Assembly (NCBI GenBank): GCA_050288085.1
Contig: JBNKDD010000015.1
Span: 1-40,359 of the forward strand
Length of the DNA stretch: 40,359 nucleotides
Direction: 5' to 3'
Source: JBNKDD01 sp050288085
GTDB lineage: Bacteria; Chloroflexota; Anaerolineae; Aggregatilineales; UBA3940
Shown here: one piece after another, positions 16,033 through 25,200 of the stretch
How the letters are laid out: each line of letters begins with the position of its first letter
Position numbering within the stretch: position 1 is the stretch's first letter
The notes under the pieces: generated by a model
The model's input: the letters and a program-made list of their open reading frames with translations, nothing else
The model's database searches: none
What the model was told of the DNA's origin: nothing
Made by a program: the position numbers and the translations under genes

Positions 16033-18353
16033 CCATGCAAGAACTCCGACCCAATAAGAAGAGTTTTGACCCGCGTTCCCTGCCAATTGCGATAAAGATT
16101 ATGCTGGGGTTGGTCGGGGTTATGCTCGTGGGCAGCCTGATCGCGGATCGGGTGGTTTCGAATGTGTTGTACAATGCCCAGACCAACCTGGTATTGGATG
16201 ACCTGGAGACACTGAGCCGGGCCCAGAGTTTCCGTGTTGTTGACGTGCTGGGGCAGGAAATGGCGGCTCTTGACCAACTGGCACATGGGACAGCGGTTCA
16301 ATTCCAATTTTCGGAATCACAGGAAGGATATGGGGGAAGCAATCAGACCTACCAACCAGAAGCCAGGTTAGAGCAGCAAGTCCGCAACTTCCGAGAAACC
16401 CACAGCGAATTCGATAGCGTCGTTATCCTGGATAAAGATGGCTATGTCCTGGCAGTAGATCCCCCTCTCAATGAGATGATTGATCTACCCAATCCCGGTG
16501 GTTGGACATGGTTTGAAAATGTTGTCCAGGACGAAGAGATATTCCTGGCAAGCCGGATGCACGATCAGTTAACCAGGGCCTTAGGGGTTCACATTGCACT
16601 TCCGATCTACCGTCAGCCGACCAACACCGAAATGGTTGGTGTGATCTACGGGGTTTGGAATATGAGCAATGTATATGACATTGAGAATTTGGGTAACGAC
16701 CGGCAGAGCGTTGTGCTGGAAAAGACCGGCGTTGTAATGATGTCTCCCACTGAGGTTGTTGGTTCCGGTTATCCTGAATCTTTTTTGACAGAACTCCGTT
16801 CGCTAGGAAGTGAACGCTCAATGCTCTTTACGGAAGACAACGGTGAGGAATGGTTATATGGCGTTACCTACCTATCCGACCTGGGACTTGCCGACGATGC
16901 GGTAGTGGAGTTGGATTGGGTTATCCTGACCCGCCAGCCGTTGGAAGCCATTCAGCTTGCAATTGCTCGCCTGTCCAATCAGATACGTGTGGTTCTTGGG
17001 ACGAGTGTTGTAATGCTCCTCCTATCCGTGCTGTTGTTTACGCGCGGCATTATTCTTAGCCCCTTGTTGAAGCTCACCCAGGCAGCCACTCAAATCGACG
17101 CTGGTAGGCTGGAAACGCCTATACCCGAACTACCGAAAGACGAGGTGGGGCATCTTGCAAATGTGCTGAGGGATCTGGTCTCTCAATTGCTCCACCGTGT
17201 TGATCAATTGGATGCTGCCGTGCAGGTATCCCGTGAGACATCGGTCACGTTGGATATCAATAAGATGCTTGATAACTCAGCCCGACTATTAAACGAGCGG
17301 TTTGGGTATCCCGATGTCCGTATCTATCTGAGTGATAAGGCCAAACAGCAAATCTGGTTGCAGGCTTCGGCAGGTGAACGCAGCGGACACTGGAGCCGGA
17401 TCGGTCACCGGCTGACGATTGATGAAAACAGCCTGATCGGGCGGGCGGTCTTGTTCAATGAACCGCAGCTTACAGCCCCGGAAGGTCCCTGGATTTGGGC
17501 CGGTGCTGAGATTAAACAGGCTGAACTGGCTATGCCGTTACAATCCGGTGGGCAAGCGTTAGGCGTGCTCTTTTTAGCCGCTAAATGGCCGGAAGTCTTT
17601 GAGCAGGAAGAAGTCGACCTGCTGCACCTGATCACCGACCAGATCGGTACGGCCATCACAAATGCCCAGTTGTTTGAACAGAGTGCTGCGAACCTGAAAG
17701 AAATTGAGGCACTTAACCGCCGGTTGACACGGCAAGCCTGGGAAGATCATCTAACCGAGGCTGGCCCTCTGCGGCATACCCGCGACCCCCATCAGCGCTG
17801 GCCGGACCCGGTTGAAAGTATCGCCGAACAGACCGAGGTCAAAGCGTCGGTTTATACGGATGCCGAGGGACGCTCGGTGCTGGCCGCTCCTTTGATCCTG
17901 CGTGGTGAGGCGGTTGGTGCACTGGCGGTAACCCGGCCCGGAGATGAGACCTGGGCACGTGATGAGATCATCCTGATCGAGTCGATTGCCTCCCGTATGG
18001 CAATTATTGCTGAAGGTATCCGCCTGGTAGAAGAAACGTCAGAACGCGCCGCCCGTGAGCAGCAGGTCAACGAAATTTCAGCCAACCTGTTACAGCGTGC
18101 TGCCAGTGTCGATAACGTGTTGCAAAGTGCCCTCAATCAATTAAGCGATACCCTGGGATCAAACCACATCTCTCTACGGATTGGTTCTCCGCCGATTGAC
18201 GGAGATCGCCGCCTTACACCGCGGAGCGCCGACCGCCCGGAGCAGATTGAGCACCCGGAGTCCAACCGCGAAATACCGGAACTTAAATCCGGGTTAGATG
18301 ATGATACGGGCACCCCTGGCGTGAATGGTGACGGGAGTTCGCGTAATGAATAG
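16029..18353 (+). CDS. Cache-HAMP-GAF transmembrane sensor without output domain
   Basis: The 774-residue protein has one membrane segment (about 20-39), a large extracytoplasmic region (about 45-318) of the double-cache type, with FDSVVILDKDGYVLAVDP and ALPIYRQP as typical strands, a second membrane segment (about 320-343), a HAMP domain (about 345-395), a GAF domain (about 400-550), the linker LNRRLTRQAWEDHL (about 562-575), a reduced GAF-like domain (about 610-690) and a C-terminal helix. Cache domains usually bind small extracellular solutes. Kinase, cyclase and methyl-accepting modules are absent, so the signal must pass to a partner. Its start overlaps the preceding stop by 4 bases and its end overlaps the next start by 8 bases. 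Confidence 0.9.
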   Translation: MTMQELRPNKKSFDPRSLPIAIKIMLGLVGVMLVGSLIADRVVSNVLYNAQTNLVLDDLETLSRAQSFRVVDVLGQEMAALDQLAHGTAVQFQFSESQEGYGGSNQTYQPEARLEQQVRNFRETHSEFDSVVILDKDGYVLAVDPPLNEMIDLPNPGGWTWFENVVQDEEIFLASRMHDQLTRALGVHIALPIYRQPTNTEMVGVIYGVWNMSNVYDIENLGNDRQSVVLEKTGVVMMSPTEVVGSGYPESFLTELRSLGSERSMLFTEDNGEEWLYGVTYLSDLGLADDAVVELDWVILTRQPLEAIQLAIARLSNQIRVVLGTSVVMLLLSVLLFTRGIILSPLLKLTQAATQIDAGRLETPIPELPKDEVGHLANVLRDLVSQLLHRVDQLDAAVQVSRETSVTLDINKMLDNSARLLNERFGYPDVRIYLSDKAKQQIWLQASAGERSGHWSRIGHRLTIDENSLIGRAVLFNEPQLTAPEGPWIWAGAEIKQAELAMPLQSGGQALGVLFLAAKWPEVFEQEEVDLLHLITDQIGTAITNAQLFEQSAANLKEIEALNRRLTRQAWEDHLTEAGPLRHTRDPHQRWPDPVESIAEQTEVKASVYTDAEGRSVLAAPLILRGEAVGALAVTRPGDETWARDEIILIESIASRMAIIAEGIRLVEETSERAAREQQVNEISANLLQRAASVDNVLQSALNQLSDTLGSNHISLRIGSPPIDGDRRLTPRSADRPEQIEHPESNREIPELKSGLDDDTGTPGVNGDGSSRNE

Positions 18354-20031
18354 AATACGGGCCATTCTAGAAGACAGACTGCTGAGGCTTTTTGCCCCGA
18401 TAGTCAGTGTTCACTATCAGTATGATAACCCCTTTGATCAGCAGCGAGCTACCACCTTACTGTTGATGAGCTTTGTGGTAGGGGTATTATCTTTAATCGG
18501 TGATGGCACTTTGTTGCTGCTGTTCCCTACTCAGATCAGCGGCATGGTGCTTGTTGCCGGGGCTGCGCTGCTTGCTACCTATTTTATTGTAATCTGGCTG
18601 GTGCAGCGGGGCAGGTTGAAGATCGCCAGCCTGTCGTTTTCGCTGGTTTTGCTGTTAGATGTTCTGGGACAGTTTTTGATTTTCCCAAGTGCGGATAGAC
18701 CCGCTTTTGCCATCTTTATGGTGCTGCCTATAGTGATTGCGGCTTCACTGCTGGGGCCTATCTGGACAATACTCATCACCGCTGGGGCGATCTCCGGGCT
18801 GGTTTTCCTGGTCTATGAACCGGGCCAGCTCCAATTATCGGCCCCGCATATTGCTACCCCCCTCGGCATGATTGTCGTGGCAATTCTGGTCAACGCTCTT
18901 TCCCGGCAAATGGCATACTGGGCGCGGAACACACAGCGTCAGACCCAGCAGCTTGACGCGGCTGCTGTGATCAGTGAGACGGCAGCAACCGCTGCCACCC
19001 TTGATATCCTGCTTAACGTGGTTGTAGAGCGTATCCGTGCTGCTTATGGCTTTTACCATGCACAGGTATTCTTGCTTGACCAGGAAAAACGAATGGCCCG
19101 CCTGGAGGCCAGTACCGGGAAGGCCGGTGAAGACCTGTTGGGGCGGGGGCACGCGTTGGCGGTCGGATCACAGTCGGTGGTGGGGCGATGCACCTATCAG
19201 GGTGAGCCGGTGGTTGTGAATGATACGGCTGGCAGCACCGTATGGAAGCCCAATAAACTTCTACCGGATACACGGGCAGAGTTGGCGCTCCCATTGGTGA
19301 TCGGCAATGAAGTTATCGGCGCGCTGGACGTTCAGAGTACGTCGGTAAATGCCTTCCTCCCTGATGACATCCGTTCCTTGCAGATTATGGCCGGGCAGTT
19401 GGCAACCAGTATTGAGAAAGCCCGGTTGGTTGACGAACTACAATCACGGGCCGATGAAAATCAACGCTTGTTTGAAGAGGCGCAGACCAACTACCGGGAA
19501 ATTGAGCAGTTGAACCGCCGGATGACGCGCGAAGGCTGGGTTGATTACCTGCGTGTACGCCGCAGTCAGAGTGCTCTAGGCTTCACCCTGCACGATTCAA
19601 GAATCCGGCAGGATACAAGCTGGACGGCCCCTATGCGCCAGGCTTATCAGAACGAAAAGAGTGTCGTTATCCGGCAGGATCAACAGGCCCACATTGCGGC
19701 TATTCCGCTCCGGGTACGTAATGAAGTGATCGGCGTACTGGAGATCGAGCGGGGCGGCAACCAGCCCTGGACGGAAAGCGAATTACAGATGATCGAAACG
19801 CTGGTTGAACGGTTGGCAATGGCTATCGAAAATGCCCGCCTATACGAACAGGCCACACGGGCTGCCGAGCGTGAGCATATTGTGAACCAGATCGCTCAAG
19901 ATGTTCAATCCGCTAAGACCATCGATAAGGTTTTAGAAGCGGCACTCACCGAATTAAGTACGGTATTGGGAGCTTCTCGTGGTATTGTGCAAATTAGTCC
20001 TAAGATTGATGGGAATGCATCTGAGCAGTAG
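18346..20031 (+). CDS. Integral membrane GAF sensor protein
   Basis: The 561-residue protein is taken from the ATG at 18346, which has GGGAG upstream; an in-frame ATG at 18325 is also possible. About six membrane segments (residues 35-185) are followed by a GAF domain (about 206-365) with GSQSVVGRCTYQG, LLPDTRAELALPL and GALDVQS, a coiled coil, the linker LNRRMTREGWVDYLRVRR (about 388-405), a reduced GAF-like domain (about 420-500) around VIGVLEIERG, and a C-terminal helix ending in LGASRGIVQI. In this copy the usual VHRRNELLP segment reads VWKPNKLLPDT. It has no output domain. The start overlaps the preceding gene by 8 bases. Confidence 0.88.
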   Translation: MNRIRAILEDRLLRLFAPIVSVHYQYDNPFDQQRATTLLLMSFVVGVLSLIGDGTLLLLFPTQISGMVLVAGAALLATYFIVIWLVQRGRLKIASLSFSLVLLLDVLGQFLIFPSADRPAFAIFMVLPIVIAASLLGPIWTILITAGAISGLVFLVYEPGQLQLSAPHIATPLGMIVVAILVNALSRQMAYWARNTQRQTQQLDAAAVISETAATAATLDILLNVVVERIRAAYGFYHAQVFLLDQEKRMARLEASTGKAGEDLLGRGHALAVGSQSVVGRCTYQGEPVVVNDTAGSTVWKPNKLLPDTRAELALPLVIGNEVIGALDVQSTSVNAFLPDDIRSLQIMAGQLATSIEKARLVDELQSRADENQRLFEEAQTNYREIEQLNRRMTREGWVDYLRVRRSQSALGFTLHDSRIRQDTSWTAPMRQAYQNEKSVVIRQDQQAHIAAIPLRVRNEVIGVLEIERGGNQPWTESELQMIETLVERLAMAIENARLYEQATRAAEREHIVNQIAQDVQSAKTIDKVLEAALTELSTVLGASRGIVQISPKIDGNASEQ

Positions 20032-20040
20032 TGGTGGGGG

Positions 20041-22278
20041 ATGACCGTGCAAAACTTATTGAAGCGATTTGCCTGGAGAAATTTTTCAGTTCGGGCCAAG
20101 ACCGGACTGTTGTTTTTTCTACAAGTGGTGGTTGTACTTATCATCACCATTCTGGGCATAGGCGTTCTCAACGCTGTTAACAAACGGGTGCAGCGCACCA
20201 GCGATGTCGCTCTACAAATGGGGTCGCTGTCCAGAGATTTACAGACTCAGGTAGAAGACCTTCAGCGCTTTGAGACCAGGTTGGCAACCAGCTACCAGGA
20301 GTCAATGGTTTTTGACCCCGAAATCGGCGAAGACTACAAGGAGCGGATCGGGCAGGCCAGGACGACCGCCGCCAATCTCAGGGCGCTTAGCCTGGAGATT
20401 CTGTCGGAAGATTCGCGGGCAACCATTGATGAGGAACTCGACCGGGTCGAAACGCTCCTGGCCCAGCTTGAAACCGACTCGACCTCAACTGTTGAGCTGT
20501 CGTCACAACTGTTGTCTTTAGAGGCGCATGTTCCAGAATCGGGACTGCCTACCGGGTCGCTTGGTCTCCTGGAGGAATACGGGAACAGCCTGCAACTTGA
20601 CATTGTTACCCTGGGAAATGGCGAGTTGATCGACCAGATGCTGCTGCTGCGGCGTCTGGAGAGAACCCTGTTAGAAAGCGGATCAACGAGCGATGTTATT
20701 TCTGTCTTCCAGGTATCAGAGACGCTGAGAGCTGGAATTGAACAAGAAGATCTGTCGTATGTGGAACGCGTGCGGCTGCTCTCAAATTTAGATCTTTATC
20801 TTGAACAGATCAATCAAACCGGGAGTCTGCTCTCTCAGATCAACGTTAATCACGACAATGCGCTGTTATCCTTTGGGCAGATTCGTAATGCTGCCTCACG
20901 GATGAACCTGTTGTTCGAAGGCGAGGCTCAATCACAGATGCTCTCTGTCCGGGCCATTGAGGTCAGAGCACAGTTAGCGCTTGCCGTTGTCTTTATCGTG
21001 GTCGTCCTTGTTGATGGCGGCCTGATCTATCTCTTTACCCGTGACCTGTCCCAGCGTATCGAACCCCTACTTGAGGCCACAACCGAATTGCAGGATGGTG
21101 ATTTGCAGGCCCGGGTTGATCTGGAGGGAGAGGACGAATTCACCCAGCTTGCCTTAGGCTTTAATGCAATGGCCGTGCAGCTTGAGGGGCTGGTTGGGGG
21201 GCTTGAGCAGCGTGTTGCCGAGCGTACCCGCGACCTTACGATCACGGCTGAAATCGGGCAGGCAGTGATCAATCGAAGCGATCCCCAAGACTTGATGAAT
21301 GAGATTGTCGAACTCATTCGAGAGCGTTTCGGCTTTTACCATGCCCAGGTATTTATGGTCGATTCTGAAAACGAGAAAGCCAACTTAGTCGCCAGCACCG
21401 GTAAGGCGGGTCGCGAACTGTTGGCCCGGCATCACTTTCTCCCGGTGGGATCACAGTCGGTGATCGGGCAGGTAACGGAGTCTGGCCAGGCCGTGATCGC
21501 CCTGGATACGGACACCGACCGGGTTCATAAACGCAATGAACTCCTGCCGGATACGCGCTCTGAGATGGCCCTACCCATGCGGATTGGCGATAAGGTAATC
21601 GGCGCGTTGGACGTGCAGAGTGTCGCCCCCAATGCGTTTGACGAAGATAATGTGGCTGTGTTCCAGATTATGGCCGACCAACTGGCTATCGCTTTGGAAA
21701 ATGCCCGGCTGTCCGCTCAGTTAGTCGCCCTGGTAGAAAGTTTGAACGTGCTTCAACGCCAATCGACGCAGCGCGATTGGCAAGTCTACGGGCAGAGCCA
21801 GGATCCCAATCAACCGGTGATATTCCAATTGGAAGAAGGGGCGGTAATCACACCGGAAGACCCTCCCCCGGCAAGCATTCTCAATACCGCTATCCAGAGT
21901 GGGAGTTCTGTTGTCCGTAAGAATGGCGACGACGGGATCAACTTCGCCATCCCCATCCGGGTGCGTGGCGTGGTAATCGGGGCGTTTGGTTTTGGCGGGG
22001 AAAGTTTCCAGGATTTATCTGAAGAGGATATGTTGTTGATTGAAGCCGTGATCGACCGGGTCGGTCTGGCACTGGAAAACCTCCGGCTGATCGGTGAATC
22101 ATCCCGCCGTGCAGAGTATGAGCAGTTGGTCAATGAAATTACGGCCAAAATTGTTGGTTCAACGGATGTTGACTTTATCTTGCAAACAACGGTACAAGAG
22201 TTAGGCCGGGTGCTGCGCGCCCCGCAAACTAGTGTCCAATTACGGCAGGGTAGTGTAGGTAGCAGTAATTATGAGTAA
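20041..22278 (+). CDS. Transmembrane HAMP-GAF sensor with helical ectodomain, no output domain
   Basis: The 745-residue protein has a first membrane segment (about 22-44), an extracytoplasmic region (about 45-305) that looks almost entirely helical, like four-helix-bundle or CHASE3-like sensors, a second membrane segment (about 309-333), a HAMP domain (about 336-388), a coiled coil, a GAF domain (about 400-560) with GSQSVIGQVTESG and VHKRNELLPDTRSEM, the linker LQRQSTQRDWQVYG (about 570-583), a reduced GAF-like domain (about 605-690) and a C-terminal helix. No kinase or methylation output is seen. Its last 8 bases overlap the start of the hybrid kinase gene, so tight co-expression of the two is likely. 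Confidence 0.9.
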   Translation: MTVQNLLKRFAWRNFSVRAKTGLLFFLQVVVVLIITILGIGVLNAVNKRVQRTSDVALQMGSLSRDLQTQVEDLQRFETRLATSYQESMVFDPEIGEDYKERIGQARTTAANLRALSLEILSEDSRATIDEELDRVETLLAQLETDSTSTVELSSQLLSLEAHVPESGLPTGSLGLLEEYGNSLQLDIVTLGNGELIDQMLLLRRLERTLLESGSTSDVISVFQVSETLRAGIEQEDLSYVERVRLLSNLDLYLEQINQTGSLLSQINVNHDNALLSFGQIRNAASRMNLLFEGEAQSQMLSVRAIEVRAQLALAVVFIVVVLVDGGLIYLFTRDLSQRIEPLLEATTELQDGDLQARVDLEGEDEFTQLALGFNAMAVQLEGLVGGLEQRVAERTRDLTITAEIGQAVINRSDPQDLMNEIVELIRERFGFYHAQVFMVDSENEKANLVASTGKAGRELLARHHFLPVGSQSVIGQVTESGQAVIALDTDTDRVHKRNELLPDTRSEMALPMRIGDKVIGALDVQSVAPNAFDEDNVAVFQIMADQLAIALENARLSAQLVALVESLNVLQRQSTQRDWQVYGQSQDPNQPVIFQLEEGAVITPEDPPPASILNTAIQSGSSVVRKNGDDGINFAIPIRVRGVVIGAFGFGGESFQDLSEEDMLLIEAVIDRVGLALENLRLIGESSRRAEYEQLVNEITAKIVGSTDVDFILQTTVQELGRVLRAPQTSVQLRQGSVGSSNYE

Positions 22279-25200
22279 CGAGGTAAAAACAAAACAACCC
22301 CGCACCCGTAAAGCGCGGCGTTTAGGCCGGAGCCTGTTAAACACCTTTTTCCTCCTGGTCTTCGTTCCTGCTGTTCTTTTGACAGGTGTATCGGCGGTAC
22401 TTAACCGGCAGGATGCCCGCGCCCATGCGGTTGATCAGATGGAAACCCTGGCAATAGCCCAGGAACAGGCGATCAGTGACTGGTTTACAGACGTAGAAGA
22501 GACACTGCGATTGTCTGTCAGCAGCCCATTGTTACAGGCATCAGTCGATCAATTGACATCTGGTCTAGAAGATGATGCTCTGGTAAGCAGTGAGTTTTCA
22601 AACTATACCAAGGTTCTGACAGAATCCGGGTCGCCCTTTGATCAAATCACGCTGGCCGACTCCGATGGTATTGTGCGTGGCAGCAGCGAGCCAGCCCTGC
22701 TCAATGCTAATTTTAGCAACGAACCCTGGTTCCGAGAGGCTCACCAATCCATTCCCTTTACGGTGGTGGTCACCGGGCCATACCGTGATCCGATTGATGG
22801 CGTAGACGGTTTCTATTTTTCGGTGGCTATCCATCGGATGGGGCGAGAAGTCGGGGTGCTGCTTGGGCGGGTGAATATGCACAAGCTGGCCGAAGAAGTT
22901 GCCGCGGCACCGGCCCTGAAACTTGGTGAGACCGGTGATGCCTTCCTGGTCAATTCAGGGCAGCAATACGTCACAAGGCCGCGTTTCTACAATGCTGATT
23001 TACTGGTAGCAGACGATGAGATTATCCCCAACCTGTTGAGCGGGAATAACGGCTCTGGCACCTGGATTGATTACCGGGGCCAGCATGTTGTTGGAGCCTA
23101 TCACTGGATTGAAACTGCTAACCTGGGATTGGTCGTCAAGCAGGATTTAGACGAAGCCCTGGCCGGTAGCAAGAAGGTGATCGGCTTAAACTTCCTGCTG
23201 GGCGGGCTGCTCTCTGTGGGGGTGATCGCGATCAGCTTTTTCTTCGTTCACCGCTTTACCTCACCGCTTGAGCAGCTCATCTATGCGGCTTCCGGGGTTT
23301 CTCAAGGTAACCTGGATTTAAAAATCCCCGGTTCCTGGGTTGTTGAATTTCAGGGGTTGGCCGATTCGCTTAATCAGCTTACGTCTCGTGTCCAGACCTT
23401 GCTGTCAGAGCGGGATGAAATGATCAAAACTCGTGCACGGCAGTTTGAGATCACGGCCCAGATTGGCCGGATGATTGCTGCCGAGCGGGATTTCGATCAC
23501 CTCCTGGATCTGACCGTAAACGCGATCTGCGAGCAATTAGAACACTATCATGCCCAGATCTTCTTGCTCGATGACCTGCGTCAGAATGCAGTGCTCCGGG
23601 CCAGCACCGGCGACACCGGTAAGAAACTGCTGGCGAGAGGGCACAAACTGGCCGTCGGGTCAAAATCGGTGATCGGACAGGTGACGGAGAGCGGCGAGGC
23701 CGTCCTGGCAAGCGATACCCGCCATGCCGATTTCTGGCTGCCCAACCCGCTGTTACCGGCGACCCGCTCAGAATTGGCGATCCCTGTCCGGCTAGGTGGG
23801 CGTATTCTCGGTGCATTAGACGTGCAATCGACCGAACCGGACGTATTTGACGAAGAGACTATTGTGGCCCTCCAGACCGTTGCCGACCAGTTGGCGGTTG
23901 CGATCAACAATGCGCAGCTTTTCAACGAGAAGGAAGGGCTGCTCTCGGCCTCCGTCCAGTTGACCCAGACCCTGACCCGCGAAAGCTGGGAATCTTACAT
24001 CTCACAACGTGAGAGCGACCGGTTGGTCGGCTTCCAATATGACCTGACAGAAGTAAAACCGGTCTCCCCCGAACCCGGCGGATCGGATAACAACGGACAT
24101 GATATCTTGCTGCCGATTGCCTTACGTGACCAGGTGATCGGTAGTTTACAGGCCCAGCAGCCGGAAGGCGTGGTGTGGTCAGATGAGGACAAGAACCTGG
24201 TCGGACAGGTGCTCGACCGGGTGGCGCTGGCGTTAGAAAACGCTCGCCTGTTTGAGCAGACACAGCTTTCCCTGAAAGAGACTAACCGTCTCTACCGGGC
24301 CAGCCAGCAAATTGCCGCAGCGAACGACATCAACGCCCTGGCCGAGGAACTGATCGACTTTCTGCGCACTGAAAATGTCGATAGAGTGCTGGTCTATATG
24401 CTTGATAACCCGGATGTGCAGCCCGGTGAGCGCTGGGTTGAGATACTGGCAAAGTGGCTGCGCGATCCTGACGACCTGTTAATGACGCTGCCCCGCCAGT
24501 TGCAAACCGGCAAACCCCCTCTGACGATGTTGGAGGATGTTCCATCCGATGGGATGGTGATCAACGACATTGCAACCGCCGATATACCGGCTGAGGCTAA
24601 AAGCGGTTTTGATCAAATACAGGCCAAAGCCGTCGCCATCTTCCCGATGGTGGTTGCCCGCCGTACCATCGGCTGGTTTGAATTACAGAACACGTCCCAC
24701 GCCGGGGTATTCCGTGAGTCTGATGTACGCTTCTACCAGACCCTGGCAGATCAGGCCGCTACCGCTCTCGCCGGTAACCGCCTGCTTGAACAAACAAGAA
24801 TGCGTGCCCGGCGTTTGCAGGCTACTAACGAAGTATCTAAAGCGGTTTCCTCAATCCTCAACCCGGATATCCTCCTACCCCGGATCGTGGATCAAATCGG
24901 TACAGCCTTTGACTATTACCATGTCCAGATCTTCCTGATCGATGAGTTGGGGGAATGGGCGGTTCTGCGGGCCAGTACCGGGGAAATTGGGCAGGAGTTG
25001 TTGAACCGGAACCACCGGCTGATGGTTGGATCTCAATCGGTGATCGGACAGGTGACCGAACATGGTAATCTGGTGATTGCCTATGACACCGATGTTGACC
25101 TCGTTCACCGGCGTAACGAACTGCTCCCCAATACGCGGTCAGAAATGGCAATCCCACTAAAGACCGGTGACCGGGTAATCGGTGCGCTGGACGTGCAAAG

